The notes beneath the pieces are model-generated. The model worked only from the letters and a program-made list of their open reading frames with translations. It was not told where the DNA came from and searched no databases. Made by a program: the position numbers and the translations under genes. Below, piece after piece: positions 1 through 7,267 of a DNA stretch of 64,000 nucleotides. The stretch is from an uncultured Parasphingopyxis sp. (GTDB lineage Bacteria > Pseudomonadota > Alphaproteobacteria > Sphingomonadales > Sphingomonadaceae): assembly GCA_947259005.1 (NCBI GenBank), contig CAMYKP010000007.1, positions 186,001 through 250,000 of the forward strand. The letters run 5' to 3'. Position 1 is the stretch's first letter; every line of letters begins with the position of its first letter.

Positions 1-2
1 CG

Positions 3-947
3 TCAGGCAGCCGGCTGTTTCTTCTTCTTCCAGCGCCGGCGGGCAACCAGTGCTGCGGCACCGCCACCGAAGAGCAAGAGCATCGGAGGAGCCGGAACAT
101 CCGTGCCACCCGAAGAACCATGGCTGCTGGAGCCATGGCTGCTCGAACCACGGCTGCTGGAACCACGGCTGCTGGAACCCCGACTGCTCGAACCGTAGCT
201 GCTCGACCCGCCGGTCGCGCCACTGCTGGTCGAAGAGCTGGATGATGTCGATGAAGATGTCGAGCTGCTCGTTGACGAACTGGTCGACGAAGAGCTGCTG
301 ACATTGCCGGAGCTGCTGCTCGTGGAACTGACATTGCCGGAACTGGTGCTCGTTGAGCTGCCACCCGTCGATGTCGATGTCGAGCTGCCGCCTGTGGAAG
401 TCGAGCTGCCACCGGTTGATGTCGAGGTCGAGCTTCCGCCCGTGCTGTTTTCATTCTTGATGACGATATCACCTTCGCGGACGAAGAAGCCTCCGCCGCC
501 GGATGATCCGCCGCCACCGCCAAAGCCTCCGAAGAAGCCTCCGCCGCCGCCGACATATCCGCCGCCGCCGCCGCCGATGATGCCGACTTCACCGCCGCCG
601 CCGAAGCTGGGGATCTCGGTGATATAGGGCGCGGGAGGGGGAACTTCGTACACGGCCGGAGTCGGTGCTGAAGCCGCGACCTGATTGGTTACGCTGACCA
701 CGGTTGGAGAAGGCGCACAGCTGGTCGTCGTCGTCACGGTGCGGACACGGCGAATTTTCCGATGCGCCCGAGGACGGTTTCCGATGCTGCGCGCGGCAAC
801 CCGGTGTTGGGCAACGCGCGGCTGGGCAACCCGAATTTCAGCGGGGCCGCCGGCCGGTGCGTCGGATACATGGACCGCGCCGCCGCCAACGATGGCGCCG
901 CCGCAAGCGCAGGCGCATAATTTTGCAAGAGCCATTCTGACAGACAT
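3..947 (-). CDS. Secreted Ser/Gly-rich low-complexity protein with PEP-CTERM-like C-terminal anchor
   Basis: Predicted exported surface protein of 314 residues. The N-terminus has a short hydrophobic segment rich in Ala, Cys and Gly that can act as a signal peptide. The middle carries poly-Gly stretches (residues about 115-155) and then about 100 residues of Ser/Thr/Gly repeats (GGSSTST, SSSGNVS, RGSSS units). The C-terminus has the layout of a PEP-CTERM sorting signal: VPAPPMLLLFG, a short hydrophobic helix, then an Arg/Lys-rich tail. Known exosortase substrates of this kind are cleaved and anchored or released at the cell surface. The start has a good Shine-Dalgarno (GGAAGAG). No exosortase gene is visible in the window. 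The function of the repeat region is not recognisable. Confidence 0.7.
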   Translation of the reverse strand: MSVRMALAKLCACACGGAIVGGGAVHVSDAPAGGPAEIRVAQPRVAQHRVAARSIGNRPRAHRKIRRVRTVTTTTSCAPSPTVVSVTNQVAASAPTPAVYEVPPPAPYITEIPSFGGGGEVGIIGGGGGGYVGGGGGFFGGFGGGGGSSGGGGFFVREGDIVIKNENSTGGSSTSTSTGGSSTSTGGSSTSTSTGGSSTSTSSGNVSSTSSSSGNVSSSSSTSSSTSSSTSSSTSSSSSTSSGATGGSSSYGSSSRGSSSRGSSSRGSSSHGSSSHGSSGGTDVPAPPMLLLFGGGAAALVARRRWKKKKQPAA

Positions 948-1356
948 GGGTTTTCTCTTCCTATAGTTCTGAGCATCGAACTATTGCAGCGACAGTGCGC
1001 AAAACCCGGTGCTCGGCATTGGCACAAGGCAGCAAGAGAAGATTAATCGCAATATCGTTAACCATGATTTCGATGGTTAATCAGAGATTTGCAGGTAATC
1101 CTTTTCAATATTGATAGTTAATGTCCCATTGAGGGGCAGTTTCACGGTCTCGATCGCCACTGTCTTAAGTTCGACGCCAGCCATAATCCGGCCCCGTATT
1201 TCCCACGATAGGCAGTTTCATCGATTCGCAGCTTGTGTGACCCTCATGGGATGCGTATAGGCCCGCGCCATAGGGGAACGCCGATTCATCCTTGAGTCTC
1301 AGAGCGTTTCGCGTCGCAATCTGTTTATGCCGGTTAAGCGGTGAGGGAACGTAAAT
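948..1356. other. Divergent intergenic region between the surface protein and the DksA-like gene
   Basis: About 400 bases without a convincing gene; the long minus-strand frame starting here mainly shadows the DksA-like gene. It must hold the promoters of both neighbours, which point away from each other. The only clear structure is the inverted repeat at 1058-1080. The stretch around 1020-1130 is clearly richer in A+T than the surroundings. The downstream gene has a GAGGGAA ribosome site just before 1357. Confidence 0.5.
1058..1080. promoter_or_regulatory. 8-bp perfect inverted repeat, candidate operator
   Basis: TTAACCAT and ATGGTTAA form perfect 8-base arms separated by 7 bases, about 110 bases upstream of the surface-protein start and about 280 upstream of the DksA-like gene. 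The TTAA half-sites recall alphaproteobacterial CtrA boxes, but the spacing is not the canonical TTAA-N7-TTAA, so no regulator is assigned. Confidence 0.4.
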
Positions 1357-1818
1357 ATGGCAACTGCGGTGCAACCAACCAAAAAGAAGTCCGCTGGCGA
1401 CCTGAGCGAACCGCCGAAAACCGATGCCGTTCTGGATTATGACGCTCCGTTTATGGGCAAGTCGCATCAAGCCTATTTCTTCCAGAAGCTGACCGAATGG
1501 AAAGCCGGGATCGTTCGCGATGTGGATGGCACGCGAGAGCAATTGCGCGAAGGCCCTATCCGTGAGCCCGATGCGACCGATCGCGCCTCGAGTGAAACCG
1601 ACTGGTCGATCGAATTGCGACGCCGGGATCGGCAGCGCAAACTCGTCGCCAAGATCGATGCTGCGCTGCGCCGCCTGGAGAATGGCGAATATGGTTATTG
1701 CGTGGTCACCGGTGAACCGATTTCCTTGGCGCGCTTGGACGCGCGACCGATCGCAACGATGACCGTCGAAGCCCAGGAACGGCACGAGCGCAACGAACGC
1801 ACGACGCGCGACGAATAG
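1357..1818 (+). CDS. dksA: DksA/TraR-family RNA polymerase-binding regulator
   Basis: 153-residue DksA-like protein, expected to enter the RNA polymerase secondary channel and modulate transcription together with ppGpp. The coiled-coil tip carries the DxxDxA-type motif (DATDRA, about residue 74), the residues known to be needed for DksA action. The C-terminal globular part retains only one of the four zinc-binding cysteines: it reads YGYCVVTGEP, and the later CxxC pair is absent (DARPIATM). DksA variants with fewer cysteines are known and can act without zinc. The start has a GAGGGAA ribosome site. A long hydrophilic N-terminus (about 45 residues) precedes the coiled coil, as usual in alphaproteobacteria. 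The family call is firm; orthology to canonical dksA is an inference. Confidence 0.8.
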   Translation: MATAVQPTKKKSAGDLSEPPKTDAVLDYDAPFMGKSHQAYFFQKLTEWKAGIVRDVDGTREQLREGPIREPDATDRASSETDWSIELRRRDRQRKLVAKIDAALRRLENGEYGYCVVTGEPISLARLDARPIATMTVEAQERHERNERTTRDE

Positions 1819-1853
1819 GCTCAATCAGCCGGCAAGCATGCCGCAGGGCCCGT

Positions 1854-2009
1854 CTAATGCGTGACGAGCTGCTCCTTAATTCTCAATTTCTGCTTTTTTA
1901 GCTCTGCAAGCTTGATCTGATCGGGTGAGGGTCGCTGCATTTCCATCTCTATCTTGGCATCCAGGCCGGCATGCTTGGCTTCAAGGGCGGATTCATGAGC
2001 GTTATCCAT
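1854..2009 (-). CDS. Small DUF465 (YdcH-like) protein
   Basis: 51-residue helical protein beginning MDNAHESALEAKHAGLDAKI and ending with the basic KLAELKKQKLRIKEQL helix typical of DUF465/YdcH proteins, where an H-x-L-D/E core is followed by LKKxKLxxKDxI. It has a strong Shine-Dalgarno (AGGAGA, about 7 bases upstream). It lies between the dksA-like gene (opposite strand) and a second DUF465 gene pointing the other way. The biochemical function of the family is unknown. The length is normal for this family. Confidence 0.75.
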   Translation of the reverse strand: MDNAHESALEAKHAGLDAKIEMEMQRPSPDQIKLAELKKQKLRIKEQLVTH

Positions 2010-2118
2010 CACTGTCTCCTTATGCTTGGGGAATGGAAGCTAACCCATTTTGCATGGCCTTGTCTGCCCTTTTTTTGTTGCGCGCGGCAGGACGTGGCCT
2101 TGCAACCACGGAGCGTTG

Positions 2119-2334
2119 ATGACATCGCCTTTCGGCATGGAAGACGCGATCCTACGGGTGAAACTCGCAGCCTTGAAATCGGAGCATCGCGATCTCGACG
2201 ATGCGATCGAAATGTTGCTTGAAGCACCGGGAAAGGACCAGCTTCAGCTCGCGCGCCTCAAGAAACGCAAGCTGCGTCTCAAGGACGAAATTGCGGAAAT
2301 CGAAGACCGGTTGCTGCCCGATATCATCGCCTGA
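2119..2334 (+). CDS. DUF465 (YdcH-like) protein
   Basis: 71-residue protein with the family pattern: LKSEHRDLDDAIEMLLEAP followed by LQLARLKKRKLRLKDEI and an acidic tail. The chosen ATG has a GGAG ribosome site about 5 bases upstream; an earlier in-frame ATG at 2050 would add 23 Cys/Trp-containing residues unlike the family and is rejected. It is divergent from the other DUF465 gene, with about 110 bases between them. Proteins of this family form short helical hairpins; the cellular role is not established. Confidence 0.75.
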   Translation: MTSPFGMEDAILRVKLAALKSEHRDLDDAIEMLLEAPGKDQLQLARLKKRKLRLKDEIAEIEDRLLPDIIA

Positions 2335-2352
2335 CCAGCGGGATGCGCAAGC

Positions 2353-2389
2353 AAAAAGGGGCCGGCCCGGAAATCCGGACCGACCCTCC
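2353..2389 (-). terminator. Rho-independent terminator after hsp20
   Basis: On the minus strand a G+C-rich hairpin built around TCCGGATTTCCGGG, with outer GGTCGG/CCGGCC arms, is followed by CCTTTTTGC. It is placed 37 bases after the stop of the Hsp20 gene, and also close to the end of the convergent DUF465 gene. Confidence 0.65.
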
Positions 2390-2425
2390 ATTCAGGTAAA
2401 AATGACAGACTAATCGTCCGGCCGC

Positions 2426-2902
2426 TTATGCGGCTTCGCGATCCTCGTCATTATGCGCATCGATTACTTTGGGAGCGGAGTTGCTGCCAATTGCAATCTT
2501 GCGCGGTTTCTTCTCTTCGGGGATTTCGCGGGTGAGCTCGATATTGAGCAGGCCGTTGGCATATCCCGCGCCGGTCACCTTGATCGTGTCGGCGAGTTCG
2601 AAACGACGCTCGAAAGCGCGCGTGCCGATGCCGCGATGGAGGAATTCGCGCGTGGCGTCTTCTTCGCGTTCGGCGACCCGGCCGGTGATGATCAGCACAT
2701 TCTCATGCACGGTTACATCAAGCTCGTCTTCGGCAAAACCGGCGACTGCCATCGATATCTGATAGGCGTCATCGCCGAGTTTTTCGATGTTATAGGGCGG
2801 ATAGGCATTGCCTTCGCCGCGGCTTGCCGCATCGACAAGACGGTTCAAATTCTCGAATCCGACCGAAGAACGGAGGAGGGGGGTAAAATCAAAACTACGC
2901 AT
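2426..2902 (-). CDS. Small heat shock protein, Hsp20/IbpA family
   Basis: 158-residue class A small heat-shock protein, an ATP-independent holdase that keeps unfolding proteins soluble. The N-terminus (MRSFDFTPLLRSSVGFENL) is the standard alphaproteobacterial IbpA start. The alpha-crystallin domain spans about residues 33-130, with PPYNIEKLGDDAYQISMAVAGF, the VTVHENVLIITGR strand and the conserved AFERRFELAD and A-x-x-x-x-G-L-L motif (AGYANGLLNIELTREIPEEKKP). An upstream TTG at 2920 is rejected because the ATG at 2902 has an AAAGGA site and the family start. The 5' region folds like a ROSE thermometer, implying heat-induced translation. Confidence 0.9.
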   Translation of the reverse strand: MRSFDFTPLLRSSVGFENLNRLVDAASRGEGNAYPPYNIEKLGDDAYQISMAVAGFAEDELDVTVHENVLIITGRVAEREEDATREFLHRGIGTRAFERRFELADTIKVTGAGYANGLLNIELTREIPEEKKPRKIAIGSNSAPKVIDAHNDEDREAA

Positions 2903-2910
2903 TTTCAAAA

Positions 2911-3014
2911 ATCCTTTCAAAGCGATTTAAGACTATTCCAGCCCACGGATCGTCCGTGCGGCCTGTCTCGACCGCCCCAAAATAGGCGACGGTTTCGACA
3001 CCCATAAAATGGGT
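2911..3014 (-). promoter_or_regulatory. Candidate ROSE-type RNA thermometer in the hsp20 leader
   Basis: Reading the minus strand toward hsp20: a hairpin ACCCAT-TTT-ATGGGT (3000-3014), an imperfect ACCG.../...CGGT hairpin, a perfect CACGGA/TCCGTG hairpin (2944-2958), then TCGCTTTGAAAGGA (2912-2925) ending in the ribosome site. ROSE elements are known to mask the Shine-Dalgarno with a UYGCU segment a few bases upstream; UCGCU here fits. Heat regulation is inferred. Confidence 0.55.
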
Positions 3015-3135
3015 TTTCACCGATCATTTTCAAGAGGTCGGTATGGCCCCGAAGCGGGACAATGCCGGTTAACCAGACCTGCTCACCCTGTTTGCGCTTG
3101 GCGTGCGCGCCCGGGCTGTGGCAAGAGAGCAGCCC

Positions 3136-3603
3136 ATGTCGAACGATATCGCCCAGACCCAGCTTACCCGCAAACTTGTGGACTCGCTTTATGTCGAGGC
3201 CATGGTGCTGGCCGACGAGGCCCGCGCCTATTTCGAGGATCACGGCGTTGCCGCGCGGGACACGCTCTCGCCCGCGCTGCGCGTGGGCTATGCGGTGGAA
3301 TCGCTGAAGGTAACGACGCGACTGATGCACGTTATCGCCTGGCTGTTGACCTGGCGCGGCGAAGCCCGGGGCGAGATCGATGCCGAGATGGCCAGCCATC
3401 CCGACCGCCGCCTGGGACTGACCGGCAGGAGCGACGAGATTGTCGTCGTGCAGTTGCCGGAGGGCGCCCGCAAACTGATCGCGGCGAGCGAGGATCTCTA
3501 CAAGCGCGTCAGCCGCCTTGAGCGGGAACTGCTTGCGCCGCCCGCAGAACCGGCGGCAAGCCCCGCGCGGAGCCTGTTGGGCAGGCTTGAGCGCGCTTTT
3601 TAG
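3136..3603 (+). CDS. rcdA: DUF1465 / RcdA-like protein
   Basis: 155-residue protein of the DUF1465 family, which contains RcdA of Caulobacter, a helical adaptor that helps ClpXP degrade CtrA and other substrates at the cell pole. The three-helix core is visible: KLVDSLYVEAMVLADEARAYF, then LSPALRVGYAVESLKVTTRLMHVIAWLL, then a helix ending in LIAASEDLYKRVSRLERELL. The tail is Ala/Pro-rich and disordered, as in other family members. The ATG at 3136 is chosen because the family begins with about 15 residues before the first helix; the frame is open further up but adds unrelated residues. It stands alone, divergent from hsp20. The family is clear; a role in CtrA turnover here is inferred. Confidence 0.75.
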   Translation: MSNDIAQTQLTRKLVDSLYVEAMVLADEARAYFEDHGVAARDTLSPALRVGYAVESLKVTTRLMHVIAWLLTWRGEARGEIDAEMASHPDRRLGLTGRSDEIVVVQLPEGARKLIAASEDLYKRVSRLERELLAPPAEPAASPARSLLGRLERAF

Positions 3604-3651
3604 TTAGTCAGAATTTCCCTTGCAGGAAATCGCCGCACCGGCCCGCTCCCC

Positions 3652-4623
3652 CTATTTCATCCGCGCGAGCAGACTCTCCTTCGCCGCCCGGTATTCGGCT
3701 TCCAAGCGGTCCACCCGGTCTGCGACGCTCTCGACCGTGCCGACCGCGCCGACACCCTGTCCGGCGCCCCAGATGTCCTTCCAGGCTTTCTTGTCCTGAT
3801 TGCCGCCCGAGCCGAAATCCATCGTCTTGTAATCGCCCTCGGGCAGATTGTCGGGGTCGAGACCCGCGCGCTCGATCGAGCCGCGCAGATAATTGCCTTT
3901 CACGCCCGTAAACAGGTCCGAATAGACAATATCGGCGGCCTGGCCCTCGACGATGCCCTGCTTATAGCCTTCGACCGCATTGGCCTCTTCGGTCGCGATA
4001 AAGGCGGTACCGATATAGGCGAGGTCCGCACCCATGGCCTGCGCGCCGAGAATGGCGGCGCCGGTCGAGATTGAACCGGAAAGCAGCAGCGGTCCGTCCC
4101 ACCATTCGCGGATTTCGCCGACCAGCGCGAAGGGCGATGTCACCCCGGCATGGCCGCCGGCGCCGGCGGCAACGGCGATGATCCCGTCCGCGCCTTTTTC
4201 GACTGCCTTGCGGGCAAAGCGATCATTGATGATGTCATGCAGGGTGATGCCGCCCCAACCATGAACCGCGTCATTCAGCTCGGTGCGCGCGCCCAGCGAG
4301 GTAATGGTGATCGGCACCTGCCATTTCTCGCAGGTCGCAAGATCCTCTTCGAGCCGGTTGTTCGATTTATGGACGATCTGGTTGACGGCGAAGGGGGCGG
4401 CCGGGCGGTCCGGGTTCTCGCGGTTATGCTTGGCCAGCTCCTCGGTGATCTGGTGCAGCCATTCGTCGAGCATCGTCTGCGGCCGGGCGTTAAGCGCCGG
4501 GAAGGAGCCGACAATCCCCGCCTTGCACTGGGCAATGACGAGTTCTGGGCCGGAAATGATGAACAGGGGCGCACCGACCAGGGGCAGGCGGAGCGGATCG
4601 AAAAGGGGGCTGGGTAATGTCAT
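3652..4623 (-). CDS. Nitronate monooxygenase / 2-nitropropane dioxygenase-like flavoprotein
   Basis: 323-residue TIM-barrel FMN enzyme of the nitronate monooxygenase family, which oxidises alkyl nitronates or, in other branches, acts as an NAD(P)H:quinone reductase. Seen are the N-terminal LPLVGAPLFIISGPELVIAQCKAGIVGSF segment, the phosphate-binding AAGAGGHAG motif (about residue 150), PLLLSGSISTGAAILGAQAMGADLAYIGTAF (about 175-205), and a C-terminal IWGAGQGVGAV loop. ATG with AGGAAA ribosome site. The gene stands alone, convergent with the RcdA-like gene. The exact substrate cannot be read from sequence. Confidence 0.85.
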   Translation of the reverse strand: MTLPSPLFDPLRLPLVGAPLFIISGPELVIAQCKAGIVGSFPALNARPQTMLDEWLHQITEELAKHNRENPDRPAAPFAVNQIVHKSNNRLEEDLATCEKWQVPITITSLGARTELNDAVHGWGGITLHDIINDRFARKAVEKGADGIIAVAAGAGGHAGVTSPFALVGEIREWWDGPLLLSGSISTGAAILGAQAMGADLAYIGTAFIATEEANAVEGYKQGIVEGQAADIVYSDLFTGVKGNYLRGSIERAGLDPDNLPEGDYKTMDFGSGGNQDKKAWKDIWGAGQGVGAVGTVESVADRVDRLEAEYRAAKESLLARMK

Positions 4624-4802
4624 TTGGGTTTCCTAGCGAAACTTGTTTCCGTGTCCAGTTGGGAAGATGGAAAGGCGCGGGAAAAGCCACCTTAAGTTCG
4701 CAAAGTTCGCAGGGTTGGAGCGACTTCTCCCCGCAAAGGCGCAGAAAACCGGGGTTTGCGTGTAGGAGGGCAAAACAGTTATCGTCGGGCGCCGAAGCCG
4801 GG

Positions 4803-5378
4803 TCACAGGAAATGCAGCCTTGGCGCGCGAATTTCCTTATTCTTATCAAGGCTTTCGGCGGCTTTTGTGGGTGATGGAGGAGGTGCATCACACGCCCATT
4901 GGCCGGTATATTCGGTCGTCTTGATTGTACGCTGTCGCATTCTCTCCTGCCGCGATGGTCCCGCTGCCGCCTCGCGGCGATAGGATAGCAGCGCGGCGAT
5001 AAGCGCCCGATCGTTGAATTTTTCGGAATAGCCGACAATCTTTCCGCGATACCAGCGCGGCGCAAGCCTGCCATTGCGCCACCGCTCAAGGATCAGATCG
5101 CGGGCCTGACTGACGCCGACCTCCAGCGCCTCTTCCCAGACCATCGCAAATCCCTCCGCGCCCTCCTTCTCCCGCAGCTTGTACGCCGAGCGCGCCGACA
5201 GACCGATGCACCGGGCCGCGACGGTAACGCTGCCCGTCTCGGCCAGCATCGCAATAAACAGCTGCTGGTTCTCGGGCGTCCACCCTTTGGCCCGGCGGCG
5301 CTGCATCGGAACGGGCGCGAAATCGGGCAGGAAGAAATCGGTTTCATCGCTGGGATCGAGGCTGGGGTAATGCGGCAT
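4803..5378 (-). CDS. Hypothetical protein with N-terminal helix-turn-helix-like region
   Basis: 191-residue protein. Residues about 30-75 (GWTPENQQLFIAMLAETGSV, then AARCIGLSARSAYKLREKEG) have the layout of a homeodomain-like helix-turn-helix, resembling the N-terminus of phage small terminases or transposase-type HTH proteins. The remainder (RWRNGRLAPRWYRGKIVGY, FNDRALIAALLSYRREAA) is conserved-looking but unassigned. I recall similar stand-alone proteins in sphingomonads, without a known role. The ATG at 5378 is preferred over 5435 because the protein family starts shortly before an acidic stretch. Coding is supported by codon use and the long open frame. Confidence 0.6.
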   Translation of the reverse strand: MPHYPSLDPSDETDFFLPDFAPVPMQRRRAKGWTPENQQLFIAMLAETGSVTVAARCIGLSARSAYKLREKEGAEGFAMVWEEALEVGVSQARDLILERWRNGRLAPRWYRGKIVGYSEKFNDRALIAALLSYRREAAAGPSRQERMRQRTIKTTEYTGQWACDAPPPSPTKAAESLDKNKEIRAPRLHFL

Positions 5379-5511
5379 GAGCCAATTATGCCGGAGTGGG
5401 GTGTGTGTAGGACAGGGAAATATACGCTCCGCCAATTCCGTGAAGACGCAACTTGACGATCATCGCTACAGCTGTCGCAGATCATCGCAGCGTTGAATGC
5501 GGTATGATCCG

Positions 5512-5540
5512 ATGTCCGCTAACGACCCAATAGCGGACAT
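5512..5540. repeat. 10-bp perfect inverted repeat ATGTCCGCTA / TAGCGGACAT
   Basis: Perfect 10-base arms with a 9-base loop in the non-coding stretch 5436-5688, which has no gene. The core TGTCCGCT recurs at about 7056-7063 in the next gene-free stretch (AATGTCCGCTTTCC). This suggests a dispersed chromosomal repeat rather than a gene-specific operator. Confidence 0.45.
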
Positions 5541-5688
5541 TGGGCGAGGATCAGAACACTGTTTGTTAGACCTCCACTCAAGTCAGTGTGACAATGCCCC
5601 CTAGTCTAGCTCCCCGGGCAAAGGCTATTGCGTTCATAGACAATAGGAGAACGTCCCCAGAATGAGCGGCCGAGCACAGCCCATCCCG

Positions 5689-6828
5689 TCACTCCACACG
5701 ATTGTTTAGCGCCCCCATAGCGTCAACGCGGATTGTTACCTGATCGCCTTGCTCTAGATATTCGTTCCGCGCTTCGGCATGCGTGATTTGCGCTTCGATC
5801 ACGTTGCGCGTGATGGACTCGCGCCAGCCGCCGGCCAGAAATCGCCATAGGCCCATCGGGTAGGCGCGGGTGTATATGCCTGCGAAAATCGTTCCATCGG
5901 GCGTGCCCGCCAGAATGAGCGTGCGCGCGGGGATGATGCCGTCTTCGGAGATTGGCAGCCGCGCCTCTCCCTCGCGCCACGCCCAGCTGCGATCCCGGGC
6001 TTGCCCTGTTTCGATCAAGATTTGATCCAGACCCCATAGCCAATTAGTGACGGCCGTGCGTTGCCGCTCGACGCCGTTGACCGACAGTTGCAGCGTCAGC
6101 CCCTGCACAAAGGCATCCAAATCCCTCGGCACGACATAGAGATCGCCAACCGGGAGAAAGCCCGGCGCGCTCTTGCCATCGGTAAAGCCTTCGCCTGATG
6201 TCGGATCATCCGGGTCCAGATTGCGTAGCAACATTGCCCGGTCCGTTACGTCATTGCACAAGATCAGGCCGCCCTGCGAGCCATCCGAAACCGGTGTCGG
6301 CCCGGTCGTGACCAGACACAGCTCAACTTCATAATCGAGCAATCCGCTGCCCAATGGAATCGGCGCATGAGCGCTGGTTGGGGTTACATATTTGGGGAAA
6401 AGAAAGGGGCCGTCTTGCACCTCTGACTCTACCGCATGGGCGGGATAATTGGTGCCCACCGCGATATGCTGGGACTCCAGATTGACGGGCATCGACAGCG
6501 ACGTTGCATCAATCTCCACCGTTTCGGTTATGCCATCGATCAGGGCCAGCACGGCATCATAACCCAATCGATTGATAAGGTCGATCGCATCTTCGCCGGC
6601 TTCTCCGATCGGCACGCCCTGAACAACGCCGCTCGAATAATGGGTGACCGCGATAGTGCTGTCTCCGGATCGCGCAAAGGTGAGCGCATCATTCCGATCG
6701 GCAATCGCAATGCTGGCAGGCGGGATCGGCGCAGAAAATTTCTCGACCGGCACCGGAGCCGACCACCACAATGCGGCACCAATGCCCGCGACGATGAGCA
6801 ATGCAGCGATTATGAGTATTTTCTTCAC
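5689..6828 (-). CDS. Membrane-anchored FAH-family (fumarylacetoacetate hydrolase-like) protein
   Basis: About 379 residues starting at a GTG. An N-terminal signal anchor (KKILIIAALLIVAGIGAALWW) is followed by a periplasmic domain with the fumarylacetoacetase fold: GTNYPAH, FLFPKYVTPTSA, LLDYEVELCLVT, VTDRAMLLRNL and TLILAGTPDGTIF match the order of FAH motifs, with the metal-ligand E-x-E pattern of the family at YEVEL. FAH hydrolases are normally cytosolic, so an exported or membrane-tethered version is unusual. An upstream TTG start (6867) would give an N-terminal extension of 13 residues before the anchor. Substrate unknown. The gene stands alone, with no catabolic neighbours. Confidence 0.65.
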   Translation of the reverse strand: MKKILIIAALLIVAGIGAALWWSAPVPVEKFSAPIPPASIAIADRNDALTFARSGDSTIAVTHYSSGVVQGVPIGEAGEDAIDLINRLGYDAVLALIDGITETVEIDATSLSMPVNLESQHIAVGTNYPAHAVESEVQDGPFLFPKYVTPTSAHAPIPLGSGLLDYEVELCLVTTGPTPVSDGSQGGLILCNDVTDRAMLLRNLDPDDPTSGEGFTDGKSAPGFLPVGDLYVVPRDLDAFVQGLTLQLSVNGVERQRTAVTNWLWGLDQILIETGQARDRSWAWREGEARLPISEDGIIPARTLILAGTPDGTIFAGIYTRAYPMGLWRFLAGGWRESITRNVIEAQITHAEARNEYLEQGDQVTIRVDAMGALNNRVE

Positions 6829-7267
6829 GGCGTGATCCCAGCAGGCAAGAGTTTCAAACGATGCCAAGAGCTACCAGACCATTCCCAATTAGACGAGTTT
6901 GGCCAACACCAACTAACCATTGGATGGCGTTGAACGAAAAACGCACCGGAGTTTCACCGCTCAGTCTAACATTGCTGACAAGGATGCGATATTCATTGCT
7001 GGATAGCCGACATTCCAGTTTCGGCGAGTTCCGACCATTCCGCGTTAGCGTCGCAATGTCCGCTTTCCACCCTTTGCAGACAATAATGAACGTGCATGGC
7101 ATCTGGGTGGCCAATTCATAGCTATATGTGCGCTATCAAAGCATCCCCCCGATCAAGCCCGGGGTTACGGGCAAGGGCAGCTATTCGCCCCGCCGCAAAA
7201 GCCCGCTCACCAGTAGCGGCACGAAGAGCAGCGCCAAAAGTGCGGCTTTCGCTACCGCGCTCCGCCT
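6829..7267. other. Gene-poor intergenic stretch
   Basis: About 440 bases with no independent gene recognised. Two things stand out. The region 6990-7090 contains TGTCCGCT and GGCGAGTTCCGACC segments typical of dispersed non-coding repeats. The part next to the TIR gene (7181-7267, minus strand) continues the TIR reading frame past its stop codon for 28 codons that encode a hydrophobic helix. Confidence 0.4.

Noticed and set aside
304-627. Pro-rich plus-strand frame in the surface-protein gene
   Set aside because: Antisense of Gly/Ser codons; composition artefact.
1165-1824. 219-codon minus-strand frame opposite the DksA-like gene
   Set aside because: Overlaps the DksA-like gene fully and has no motif.
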